From CAYZQH01 sp050300015 (GTDB lineage Bacteria; Pseudomonadota; Gammaproteobacteria; Pseudomonadales; Cellvibrionaceae), in the NCBI GenBank assembly GCA_050300015.1, contig JBNKWZ010000003.1:1-64000 (forward strand): a stretch of DNA of 64,000 nt. The letters are read 5' to 3'. Below are positions 43,826 to 51,857 of this stretch, in pieces. Every line of letters starts with the position of its first letter. Position 1 is the first letter of the stretch. A program made the translations under genes and the position numbers. Below the pieces are notes generated by a model. It was not told where the DNA came from, made no database searches, and was given only the letters and a program-made list of their open reading frames with translations.

Positions 43826-45076
43826 GTGGCGCGATTGTTAAAGTGGTATCGCACCGTTGTGGTATTTCTAAAGCATTTGTTCCTAGCATTTTTCGAAACG
43901 GGTTGCCAAAAAAGTGCTGCTGCACTCACTTACATGACGCTGTTTGCTATCGTGCCTTTTATGACGGTTGCCTATTCTGTTTTTTCAGTGATCCCCTCCT
44001 CAAGTGGAGTGGGCGAGAGTATTCAATCCCTATTGTTTTCACACCTGGTGCCTGAATCAGGGCAAGAAATACAGATTTATTTGCAAAATTTTTCATCACA
44101 GGCCAGATCCTTAAGCGGTGTTGGCGTATTGATGTTGGTGGTGACGGCCTATTTTATGCTCACCAATATCGAGAAGACGTTTAATCACATCTGGGGGGTG
44201 CGCAAGCCTCGTCGTGGGTTGTCCAGTTTCTTGCTTTACTGGGCGGTACTCAGTATTGGTCCGCTTTTGCTCGGTGCGGGAATAGCCATGAACACCTATC
44301 TTTTATCGTTAAAGTATCTGCTAAACACCTACGATACGTTGGGCTTAACGGCCTTATTTTTTAGGGCGGTACCCCTGTTGTCCACGGCGGCGGCCTTTAC
44401 GTTGTTATTTGTGGCCGTTCCCAATTGTCGCGTGCCTTTTCGCTATGGGGTGGTGGGTGGCGCAGTGACCGCTGTGTGTTTTGAGCTGTTAAAAGGCGCA
44501 TTTAGTCAATTGGTGGCTCACTCAAGTTTTCAGTTGGTGTATGGTGCCTTTGCCGCGGTGCCCTTATTTTTGTTGTGGGTCAATTTGGTGTGGACCATCA
44601 TTTTGACAGGTGCCATTTTTGTGAGAACTTTGGCTGAGCGCGAGTATGCCAATCTAGATGGCAAAGCCACCGATATGGTGGCGGCATTAAAATGTTTAGC
44701 GCTGTTTCGACAAGCCAATGAGACGGGCGATAGAATTTCCGACGGCGACTGTTACCGTTTGGGGTTGGGGGTTGTGCACTGGCAGTATCTCCGTTGGCAG
44801 TTCATTAAGCACAATTGGCTGACCACTACCAGCGGTGGACATTACGTTTTATGCCGAGATCTCAGGAAGGTCACCTTGTGGGACCTGGCGGCCGTGGTGC
44901 AGTTAGAGCTCACCGACTTGGACGCCACAGTGGCACGGGCTCCGAAAACGCAATGGTTCAAAGCGTATTTATCTTTGCGCAAAGAAGTGCTGGATCACTC
45001 TCAGAAATCACTGGGGGTGTCCTTAGAAACCTTGTTGGCAAATGACGACAAAGGCGCCAATTCTGAGGCAAACTAA
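43826..45076 (+). CDS. yihY: YihY/BrkB family inner-membrane protein
   Basis: 416 residues from GTG at 43826, preceded by AAGGAGG at 5 nt. The family core (about 20-275) has six membrane segments with FETGCQKSAAALTYMTLFAIVPFM, LTNIEKTFNHIWGVRKPRRG, FRYGVVGGAVTAVCFELLKGAF and YGAFAAVPLFLLWVNLVW, all hallmarks. The C-terminal 140 residues form a cytoplasmic extension with a winged-helix-like pattern, typical of the longer Pseudomonas versions. The old name RNase BN was based on a misassignment; the actual function is not established. Short direct repeats of TAGACTAAG (43790, 43808) lie before the start. Confidence 0.93.
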   Translation: MARLLKWYRTVVVFLKHLFLAFFETGCQKSAAALTYMTLFAIVPFMTVAYSVFSVIPSSSGVGESIQSLLFSHLVPESGQEIQIYLQNFSSQARSLSGVGVLMLVVTAYFMLTNIEKTFNHIWGVRKPRRGLSSFLLYWAVLSIGPLLLGAGIAMNTYLLSLKYLLNTYDTLGLTALFFRAVPLLSTAAAFTLLFVAVPNCRVPFRYGVVGGAVTAVCFELLKGAFSQLVAHSSFQLVYGAFAAVPLFLLWVNLVWTIILTGAIFVRTLAEREYANLDGKATDMVAALKCLALFRQANETGDRISDGDCYRLGLGVVHWQYLRWQFIKHNWLTTTSGGHYVLCRDLRKVTLWDLAAVVQLELTDLDATVARAPKTQWFKAYLSLRKEVLDHSQKSLGVSLETLLANDDKGANSEAN

Positions 45077-45160
45077 GCGAATTTGAAGTTTCTGCTTGGA
45101 AATGTCTCAGCCCGACTATACTTAGCCATAAGCACACACTCTGACCTATTGACACGCTAT

Positions 45161-45526
45161 ATGGCAATTCCATTGTTGATTTGTGACGACTCCAATATGG
45201 CCCGCAAGCAGGTGGCCAAATCTCTGCCGGATGGCTGGGATGTGGACATTACGTTTGCGGCCAATGGACGCGAAGCCCTGCAGGCCATCTATGAAGGTAA
45301 GGGCGAAATGATGTTCTTAGACCTTACGATGCCTGAGGTTGACGGTTTTGATGTGCTTGAGGCCATTCGCAAAGAAAACCTCAAATGTGTTGTGATTGTG
45401 ATTTCGGGCGATATTCAGCCTATTGCCCGCGATCGTGTGTTGAATCTCGGTGCACTCGCCTTCATTAAAAAGCCTATCAATAAAGAGAAGCTCGCCGATA
45501 CGCTCGAGACTTTTGGGTTACTGTAA
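45161..45526 (+). CDS. CheY-like single-domain response regulator
   Basis: 121 residues from the ATG at 45161; the frame extends upstream to 45083 but those residues do not fit a receiver. The acidic pair is ICDDSNMARKQV (positions 8-9), the phosphorylation Asp lies in MMFLDLTMPEVDG (about 53), the Thr/Ser switch in VIVISGD (about 81) and the Lys in AFIKKPI (about 103). No output domain is present, so it should act by protein contact, for example in chemotaxis or a phosphorelay. No kinase gene is adjacent; the hybrid kinase at 60131 is distant. Transcribed with yihY before it (84-bp gap) or separately. Confidence 0.92.
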   Translation: MAIPLLICDDSNMARKQVAKSLPDGWDVDITFAANGREALQAIYEGKGEMMFLDLTMPEVDGFDVLEAIRKENLKCVVIVISGDIQPIARDRVLNLGALAFIKKPINKEKLADTLETFGLL

Positions 45527-45578
45527 ATTGACTTGTGCTCGCGTATGATACCGGCTCAAAACGCGCGAGAACCCTGCT

Positions 45579-46802
45579 ATGAAGCTCACTGCCATCGGCA
45601 AGGTGTTGGCCTTTGATGCCCCCATTGTCCAACTTATGGAGGATTTGGGCGAGGCCTTGAATGACAACCCAGACAGCCTGTTTTTGGGTGGTGGCAACCC
45701 AGCTTCTGTACCCCAAGCGCAGCCTGTGTTTGCCAAACACCTCCAAGCACTTGCCCAAATGTCGCCGCACCAATGGCTGGGGGTGTATCAATCTCCCGAG
45801 GGAAATGCCGATGTGCGCCGCTCGGTGGCCGATTATCTTAAAAACCGTTGTGATTGGTCAGTGACTGCAGACAACATTGCATTGGTTGGGGGCTCACAAA
45901 CAGCCTTTTTTATCTTGCTGAACCTCTTTTGTGATACTCGTAATCCTGCGCTTTTACCCATGGTGCCTGAGTATTTGGGTTACGGTTCACAAACCTTAAG
46001 TGGTGATAGCTTTAGCGTAACGCGCCCAACGATAGACGAATTTGAAAACCATCGATTCAAGTATCATGTGGATTTTGACGCACTAAGCTGCAAGCCCAAC
46101 GCCGGCTTAATGTGTGTTTCTAGCCCAGCCAACCCATCTGGCAATGTACTTGCCATGCGCGAAATGGAGCGCTTGGCCGAGCAAGCACGGGTGCGAAAAA
46201 TCCCGTTGGTGCTGGATTACGCCTACGGAAAACCCTTTCCGGGGTTGGTGTGGGGCGATGAAAGGCCTTTTTGGCAAGCGGGGAGTATTGCTGTATTGAG
46301 CCTCTCAAAACTCGGGTTGCCGGGGGTGAGGTGCTCGGTGGTGGTGGCCGAGCCAGAGGTGATTCGGCTTGTGGCCCGGGCCAATACCATTATGAACCTG
46401 GCGGGGCCCAATTTAGGTCCTGCGGTCTTAAAGCGACTGGTCGACAGTGGCGATATGGATCGCTTAAGCCACAGTATCTTACCTTCGTTTTATCAAGCGC
46501 AGCGCCAAGTGATGGTGGATTTGATAGACAAGCACCTGGCACCATTTGATTACGCATTACATGAGCCAGAAGGCGGGTTTTTTGTTTGGTTATGGTTGCG
46601 TAATTTACCGATAACCGCTACGGCGCTTTATCAGCGCTTGAAGTGTGAAGGGTTGCTCATTATGCCTGGAGAAACCTTCTTTTTTACAGAGCATACCTGG
46701 CACCACGCCCGTCAGTGCATACGCTTAACTTATTGCCAGCCACCGGAGGTGCTTGAGCGGGCTATAAAGTGTTTGGCAGCGTATCTATCAACAATTGAGT
46801 GA
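45579..46802 (+). CDS. avtA: Valine-pyruvate aminotransferase
   Basis: 407 residues, PLP-dependent fold type I. It follows E. coli AvtA in order: LMEDLGEAL, LFLGGGNPASVP, IALVGGSQTAFFILLNLF, PEYLGYG, FKYHVDFDAL, CVSSPANPSGNV, LDYAYGKPFPGLVW and LSLSKLGLPGVRC, with the PLP lysine at K244. EGGFFVWLWLRNLPIT and MPGETFFF complete the match. It transfers the amino group between valine and pyruvate in the last step of valine/alanine metabolism. It starts 52 bp after the response regulator and is followed 9 bp later by a small lipoprotein gene. Confidence 0.95.
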   Translation: MKLTAIGKVLAFDAPIVQLMEDLGEALNDNPDSLFLGGGNPASVPQAQPVFAKHLQALAQMSPHQWLGVYQSPEGNADVRRSVADYLKNRCDWSVTADNIALVGGSQTAFFILLNLFCDTRNPALLPMVPEYLGYGSQTLSGDSFSVTRPTIDEFENHRFKYHVDFDALSCKPNAGLMCVSSPANPSGNVLAMREMERLAEQARVRKIPLVLDYAYGKPFPGLVWGDERPFWQAGSIAVLSLSKLGLPGVRCSVVVAEPEVIRLVARANTIMNLAGPNLGPAVLKRLVDSGDMDRLSHSILPSFYQAQRQVMVDLIDKHLAPFDYALHEPEGGFFVWLWLRNLPITATALYQRLKCEGLLIMPGETFFFTEHTWHHARQCIRLTYCQPPEVLERAIKCLAAYLSTIE

Positions 46803-46811
46803 GGTCACAAG

Positions 46812-47009
46812 ATGAAAGTTGTTTCCCTGGTTTACAAAGGCCTTGGTCTTGCGTTGTTGTCCGTTGGTTTGGGGGGGTGCTCGCAGGAAAAGCCAACTGG
46901 CGTGATCCCCGAAGCACAAAAACAGGCACTTGAGAAAGCTAACGCGGTAGAGGACACGCTCAAGGCAAAAGACGAGGCTCTTCGTAAAGCACTGGATGAT
47001 GCCACTTGA
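46812..47009 (+). CDS. Small lipoprotein
   Basis: 65 residues. GAGG precedes the ATG by 7 nt. The signal (YKGLGLALLSVGLGGC, lipobox LGGC) leads to a short charged helix, EAQKQALEKANAVEDTLKAKDEALRK without Pro or Gly after residue 35, resembling a coiled-coil envelope lipoprotein. Likely co-transcribed with avtA. No function known. Confidence 0.75.
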   Translation: MKVVSLVYKGLGLALLSVGLGGCSQEKPTGVIPEAQKQALEKANAVEDTLKAKDEALRKALDDAT

Positions 47010-47141
47010 GCGGCTTGCAGAAAGACTTTGCCTACTGTCAAGGGTAATATTCACCAAATAGATGCCACATTGTACCGTGACCGGTCTCTGTTTTATTAGC
47101 ACGATAGCTCCCCACAGAAGCCGAGATCTTGGGCGGGTACC

Positions 47142-47507
47142 ATGCCACTGCAAACAGAGAGCCAGTACCACTGCAAATATGCGCTGGTGACGACCATCGG
47201 GTTAATGTTGGTCTCGGTGGCGGTTCAATTCATGGTTTACGTCTCGCCCGAATCGTCACAAGCGTCTCTGATTTCCGTAAAAAGTGACCTAAAACCCTTG
47301 GAATTAGAGGGCGTAAGCACTGAGGCGGTTCTTCTAAAGGTTGACGCGTCTGTGATAACAAGAGAAAAACAAGGTGATACCGTAGCCGCGCCGGAGCCAC
47401 AAGCCGTGGAGGATCTAATGACCAAGGACGGTCAGCCGGCCCTTTCTCCAGAGCATTCCCAACAAACAGCGGATTCAAAGTACGCGTCACAGCAGTCTGC
47501 GTTTTAA
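47142..47507 (+). CDS. Small membrane-anchored protein, unknown
   Basis: 121 residues with one N-terminal membrane helix (about 14-32, ALVTTIGLMLVSVAVQFMVYV) and a polar Ser/Glu/Gln-rich outer part of about 85 residues with low complexity and no Cys after the helix. No clear ribosome site and no recognised family, so it is only a moderately supported gene. It lies between the small lipoprotein and a REP-like hairpin that could end transcription. Confidence 0.55.
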   Translation: MPLQTESQYHCKYALVTTIGLMLVSVAVQFMVYVSPESSQASLISVKSDLKPLELEGVSTEAVLLKVDASVITREKQGDTVAAPEPQAVEDLMTKDGQPALSPEHSQQTADSKYASQQSAF

Positions 47508-47512
47508 CGAGG

Positions 47513-47550
47513 CCTATTAACCCGGCAATAATTCCTGCCGACTTAATAGG
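47513..47550. terminator. REP-like hairpin, probably ending two convergent transcripts
   Basis: CCTATTAACCCGGCA and TGCCGACTTAATAGG form a long stem with one bulge around ATAATTCC. It lies between the plus-strand gene ending at 47507 and the minus-strand gene ending at 47592 and shares its core with the repeats at 10501 and 37263. Confidence 0.6.
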
Positions 47551-47591
47551 ACGTGGGAATACGTTTCAGTGAATCAGAGCTTAAGCCCTTA

Positions 47592-50500
47592 TCAGGTGTC
47601 TTCATGTCGTGTGCGCTGCTCGTAAAGTAGCTGTAAGGGGTGTGGGATACTGATGAAGGCTTCGCGTTTGGTTTGTGCGCGACACGAATAGCCCGTTGCG
47701 GCGATGCGACCTAGGTCTTCGCGAGCATTGACGGGGCCTTTCCAGCTTTGTTCAAATATCTTAGTCGAAGTAGACCTATTGCTAGACTCGTGACCATAGG
47801 TGCCCGACATTCCGCAACATCCTACCTCAATCACCTCTAAGTGTTGTCCTAGTGCATTAAATAGTTTTTTCCAATCGGCAATGGCTGAAGGTGCATTGGT
47901 TTTTTCTGTGCAGTGGGGTAAAAGTTTAAAACGCCCATTAGGTGTTAACAAGGGCTGTTTTTTTCGCAGTACGTCTTTAAAACCTACCAACCATTCTTGA
48001 ATCAGTTGAACCTTCGGCGCGGTATCTTGACCAAGCGCTTTGACATATTCTGCGCGGTAGGTGAGTGTCATGGCAGGGTCAATCCCTATCAAGGGCACGC
48101 CAGTCGCCGCAAGCGTATTTAAATACCGGGCATTTTTTTCAGCCACTGCACTAAAGCCTTTTAAAAAACCGTGCACGTGTAAAGGTTTGCCGTTAGGTAT
48201 GTAGGGCGCTAGCAGCGGATTAAAGCCCAATAATTTAAGCAATCGGCAAATGTCGGCCACCACGTTGGCATCAAAATAGGACGTGAAAGCATCTTGCACA
48301 ATGATTGCGCTGGATTTACGTTTGGCATCACTAAAGTTGGCGATTAACTGTGGGTCGGCCATGGGCACTTGTATACGTTTTGCGAGCGCCACAAGGGTTT
48401 GTGAGGAAAGCTTGGGAGGGTCCTCAAAGCCAATCCAATTCGATAAGATTTTTTGCAACACCTTATTGCTTAATAATGCGTTGTAGAGCTTGGGTATTTT
48501 TGATGCCCATGGCAGTGTATGCTCCAAAGCACCTACCAAATAATCTTTTAGCGGCCTTTGATAGCGGGTGTAATAAAGGGCCAAAAATTGACTTCTAAAG
48601 GTAGGTACGTCGACCTTGATGGGGCATTGCCCAGCACAAGATTTACAGGCCAGGCATCCGGCCATAGATTCAAACACTTCGTGCGAAAAGTCATACTCGC
48701 CTCTTTTTTTGGCTTTGGTGTTTTGCCAGCGGGCCTTGGCGAATTTTAAGCGTTGTTTAAAAGTGGGTGTTTGTTCGAGCTCCGTCATGGGGTCTACCCC
48801 CTGTGCAGACAATTGAGTCAACCATTCTCGCATGAGCGACGCGCGGCCTTTCGGGGAGTGAATTCGGTCGCGAGTGGCCTTCCAAGACGGGCACATAGCA
48901 TCATTTAAGTTCCAATTGAAACAGGCACCATTGCCATTACAGTACACCGCGCCATTAAAATCTTGCCAAATTTTAGGCGTGATGGTTCTGTCTGTTTGCC
49001 CTCGGGTGGGGACCTCATCTATTTTCAGAAGTTTGAGATCCTTGGCCGGCGTTGCAATTTTGCCCGGGTTGAGCTGGTTGTGAGGGTCAAACGCAGCTTT
49101 AATGCGTTGCAATTCTAGGTAGAGTTCGCCAAAAAATTGAGGCGCATATTCAGAGCGAACACCTTTGCCGTGCTCGCCCCACAAGAGCCCGTGGTATTTT
49201 TGGGTCAATACTGCTACTTCATCAGAGATCGTGCGAACCAATTCGGCTTGCTTGGGGTCTTTCATGTCGATGGCCGGGCGCACATGAAGTACGCCGGCAT
49301 CCACATGACCGAACATGCCGTACTCTAATTGGTGGGCGTCGAGCAGTGCGCGAAACTCAGCAATAAAATCCGCCAGGTGTTCTGGCGGCACGGCGGTATC
49401 TTCCACAAAGGGAATAGGGCGTGCCTCACCGCTGCTGTTGCCCAATAAGCCTACGGCCTTTTTGCGCATACCCCAAATACGCTTGACCGCTGCATCACCC
49501 ATGGCCAAGGACTGGCCCAAACAGTCATCGTTTTTGGATTTGTTAAGCACCGTTTTTAGTCGTTGTAGGTTTAACTTCAACTGGTCTTCACTGTCGGCGG
49601 TAAATTCCACCAAGTTAATGCCCTGCACGGGTGTAGTAGCTTCGGCAAAGTATTCTGCGACGTCGTGCCAGACGATGTCGTTCATGGCAAGGTTCAAAAC
49701 CTTAGAATCGATAGTTTCAATACTGGTGGGTTTGGCCAACATTAAGCGCTTGGCATCGCGCAGAGCGCTGTCGAAGTTGCTGTACTTGATCACCACCAAG
49801 GCTGAACAGGTGGGAATGGGCAGAACGTTGAGTTTGGCCTCACTGATAAACCCCAGGGTGCCTTCACTTCCGCACAGGACACTGTTGAGATCGAACTCCC
49901 CCTTGGGTGTCATGATGTGCGCTAAATCATAACCCGTTAAGCAACGATTAAGTTTGGGGAATTTTTCTGCAATTGTGGCTTTATGTTCTTTGTGGACGTG
50001 GTTGACCAAGCGGTGGACCAGGCCGATTCGGTTTTGCTCACTGGCGTGAACGCGGAAGGCTTCGGTGCTCAGTGGGTGAGAATGTAATACGGAGCCATCA
50101 AGCAATACGGTGGTCAGTTCTAAGACATGATCGCGGGTTTTGCCATATAGGCAAGAACCTTGTCCTGAGGCATCAGTATTGATCATGCCGCCAATGGTGG
50201 CGCGGTTACTGGTTGACAGTTCGGGCGCGAAAAATAGGCCATAGGGTTTGAGTGCCGCGTTGAGTTGGTCTTTAACCACGCCAGCTTGCACTCGCACCCA
50301 GCGCTCACTTTGATTGACTTCCAATACTTTGTTCATGTGTTTGGATATGTCTACCACAATGCCCTGGGTCAACGACTGCCCATTGGTGCCTGTGCCGCCC
50401 CCTCGGGGCGATAACACGATGGCTCTATATTCTGATTTGGCGCTAAGTTCGGCCAGGCGAATGAGGTCGTCGATGTGCTTGGGGTAAACCACGCTTTGAG

Positions 50501-50654
50501 GAAGCACTTGGTAGATGGAGTTGTCGGTGGCGAGAACGGTGCGATTGCCATGGTCGGAGGCAATCTCGCCTTCAAAGCCTGAGGCGCCTAATGCGTCTAA
50601 AAAGGTTAGGTACAGCTCGGTGACGGGCGCCTGTTGATCAAGGGCAGGGATCAT
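47592..50654 (-). CDS. ydiJ: FAD-binding oxidoreductase with Fe-S domain, YdiJ type (D-2-hydroxyglutarate dehydrogenase-like)
   Basis: 1020 residues. The FAD-linked oxidase N-terminal domain (about 20-280) has LSPRGGGTGTNGQSL, ELSTSNRATIGGMINTDASGQGS and LCGSEGTLGFISEAKL. The C-terminal oxidase part (about 290-560) includes HVDAGVLHVRPAID and GEHGKGVRSEY. A ferredoxin-like region with CNGNGACFNWNLNDAMCPS and CLACKSCAGQCP (about 595-690) binds iron-sulfur clusters. The remainder (about 800-1015) is a CCG-type domain (PHCTEKT, EVGCCGMSGTYGHE). E. coli YdiJ has the same layout and length and oxidises D-2-hydroxyglutarate. Cytoplasmic or membrane-associated; the electron acceptor is not evident here. 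Confidence 0.93.
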   Translation of the reverse strand: MIPALDQQAPVTELYLTFLDALGASGFEGEIASDHGNRTVLATDNSIYQVLPQSVVYPKHIDDLIRLAELSAKSEYRAIVLSPRGGGTGTNGQSLTQGIVVDISKHMNKVLEVNQSERWVRVQAGVVKDQLNAALKPYGLFFAPELSTSNRATIGGMINTDASGQGSCLYGKTRDHVLELTTVLLDGSVLHSHPLSTEAFRVHASEQNRIGLVHRLVNHVHKEHKATIAEKFPKLNRCLTGYDLAHIMTPKGEFDLNSVLCGSEGTLGFISEAKLNVLPIPTCSALVVIKYSNFDSALRDAKRLMLAKPTSIETIDSKVLNLAMNDIVWHDVAEYFAEATTPVQGINLVEFTADSEDQLKLNLQRLKTVLNKSKNDDCLGQSLAMGDAAVKRIWGMRKKAVGLLGNSSGEARPIPFVEDTAVPPEHLADFIAEFRALLDAHQLEYGMFGHVDAGVLHVRPAIDMKDPKQAELVRTISDEVAVLTQKYHGLLWGEHGKGVRSEYAPQFFGELYLELQRIKAAFDPHNQLNPGKIATPAKDLKLLKIDEVPTRGQTDRTITPKIWQDFNGAVYCNGNGACFNWNLNDAMCPSWKATRDRIHSPKGRASLMREWLTQLSAQGVDPMTELEQTPTFKQRLKFAKARWQNTKAKKRGEYDFSHEVFESMAGCLACKSCAGQCPIKVDVPTFRSQFLALYYTRYQRPLKDYLVGALEHTLPWASKIPKLYNALLSNKVLQKILSNWIGFEDPPKLSSQTLVALAKRIQVPMADPQLIANFSDAKRKSSAIIVQDAFTSYFDANVVADICRLLKLLGFNPLLAPYIPNGKPLHVHGFLKGFSAVAEKNARYLNTLAATGVPLIGIDPAMTLTYRAEYVKALGQDTAPKVQLIQEWLVGFKDVLRKKQPLLTPNGRFKLLPHCTEKTNAPSAIADWKKLFNALGQHLEVIEVGCCGMSGTYGHESSNRSTSTKIFEQSWKGPVNAREDLGRIAATGYSCRAQTKREAFISIPHPLQLLYEQRTRHEDT

Positions 50655-50730
50655 AGGAATTCACAATAGTGGTTGATAGGGCATTTTAACTTGGAAAGCG
50701 AAACGTTCCAATTTGGCGAAGAGTCTACCC

Positions 50731-51057
50731 TTATTGCCGCGTCTTGGGGGGACTACGGCTGTCGGGGCGAGCAAATTGAACTAGGCGACTAATAATTAGG
50801 CGCATTTCTGCGGTCATGGCCATTAAAAATCCGACCGTCGCCATGACTAAGCCAAATGCCACTATCCATTCCTGGCGAACGGAGGGCGGTAACATTTGGT
50901 TTGCCATGAGAATCATGCCGATGCCAACGCCAAAATAAATGGCGCCATTGCGGAATTGCCGAAACGCCACGGTGGTGGGCACGTTGTAATACTGTAAAAG
51001 GGCGGATTTTACCCACCTGTAATACTGACTAAGCGTTTTAAGACGTTTTCCACTCAT
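50731..51057 (-). CDS. Small membrane protein, unknown, overlapping moaE
   Basis: 108 residues with two hydrophobic segments (about 37-55, GAIYFGVGIGMILMANQML, and about 64-82, WIVAFGLVMATVGFLMAMTAEM) and a basic, Arg/Ser-rich tail. The ATG lies 20 nt inside the end of moaE, so translation is probably coupled. The family is not recognised, though the sequence reads like a real conserved membrane protein rather than a shadow. It is 76 bp from the YdiJ gene. Confidence 0.75.
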   Translation of the reverse strand: MSGKRLKTLSQYYRWVKSALLQYYNVPTTVAFRQFRNGAIYFGVGIGMILMANQMLPPSVRQEWIVAFGLVMATVGFLMAMTAEMRLIISRLVQFARPDSRSPPKTRQ

Positions 51058-51481
51058 CGGCGGCTATTTGGTCCTGGTGTTTGGCTTCTACCCATTGAGA
51101 CCCTTCTTTTTTCCAAAAAGGGGCCTCCGTTTTGAGAAAGTCCATAATGAACTCGCACGCGTGAAATGCCGCTTTGCGGTGTTGGCTTGCCACACCCACA
51201 AAGACGATGTGATCACCCGGCTGTAATTGGCCGACTCGATGCACCACGCTGACTTTTAGTATGGGCCATCGATGTTGTGCTTGCTCGATTATCTCCCGGA
51301 GTACTTTTTCGGTCATAGCAGGATAGTGCTCCAACCAAAGGCCTTTGTCGCTCTCGGGGCCAAATTCCCTTACTTTACCAGTAAAGGTGACCACCGCACC
51401 GGCTTCAGACCCCGAGGCCAAGGTCTGATACAGGCGTTGCTGGTCAAAGTCTTGGTGTTGGATTTGAATGGTTAGGTTCAT
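51038..51481 (-). CDS. moaE: Molybdopterin synthase catalytic subunit
   Basis: 147 residues from the ATG at 51481. The open frame continues to 51799, but that part runs antisense through the SRP RNA and is not coding. The large subunit of molybdopterin synthase converts precursor Z (cPMP) to molybdopterin together with MoaD. GAVVTFTGKVREFG, LEHYPAM, VVHRVGQLQPGDHIVFVGVAS, HRKAAFHACEFIMDFLKTEAPFWKKE (with the active Lys residues of FWKKE) match MoaE closely and the length is standard (about 150). moaD and moaC are not adjacent, so they must be encoded elsewhere. Confidence 0.96.
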   Translation of the reverse strand: MNLTIQIQHQDFDQQRLYQTLASGSEAGAVVTFTGKVREFGPESDKGLWLEHYPAMTEKVLREIIEQAQHRWPILKVSVVHRVGQLQPGDHIVFVGVASQHRKAAFHACEFIMDFLKTEAPFWKKEGSQWVEAKHQDQIAADEWKTS

Positions 51482-51545
51482 GGGTTCTGCACGCGTGAGT
51501 TTTCCGCCATGATAGCCAAGGTGTGGGGGTTGCGCGAGCCACCCC

Positions 51546-51573
51546 TTGCAATCGTCGATAAAAACCGGATAAT
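51546..51573 (+). promoter_or_regulatory. Sigma-70 promoter of the SRP RNA
   Basis: TTGCAA at 51546-51551 and GATAAT at 51568-51573 are separated by 16 nt and followed by a GC-rich discriminator (GCGGCGC), as is common for stable-RNA promoters under growth-rate control. Transcription would start near 51582, slightly before the RNA. Confidence 0.6.
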
Positions 51574-51606
51574 GCGGCGCTCTATCGCCAAGTGCGAAGG
51601 CAATAT

Positions 51607-51720
51607 GGTGGCCCTTTCCGGTCCCCTCGCAACAGTTTGCCGCAAACCCCGCCAGGCCCGGAAGGGAGCAACGGTAGTGGTTAAAGTGTGTGCCGGGGTG
51701 TGGCTGGTTAGGGCTCCCTC
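51607..51720 (+). ncRNA. ffs: Signal recognition particle RNA (4.5S)
   Basis: The universally conserved SRP core is present: GCCAGGCCCGGAAGGGAGCA (51651-51670), with the GGAA tetraloop and the asymmetric internal loop that bind Ffh. The ends pair (GGCCCT near 51610 with AGGGCT near 51710), giving the single long hairpin of the bacterial 4.5S type, about 114 nt. The exact ends are approximate. Together with Ffh and FtsY this RNA targets membrane proteins to the translocon. Location just upstream of dnaX matches Pseudomonas. It is divergent from moaE. Confidence 0.93.
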
Positions 51721-51857
51721 CAAAATGTTCATCCCCTCGCTTTTCCTGAATCCAGCCGTTTGACGGATGACGTCCGTCAGTTGCGTGGTTTAAACTCAAA
51801 CCCCACTGCGCATGCGTTATACTCTCGCCCCATGTTGATCAAAAGAGCCCCAAGCGA

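Noticed and set aside
51482..51799. 106-codon N-terminal extension of moaE
   Set aside because: MoaE proteins start at the ATG at 51481, and the extension runs antisense through the SRP RNA and its promoter.
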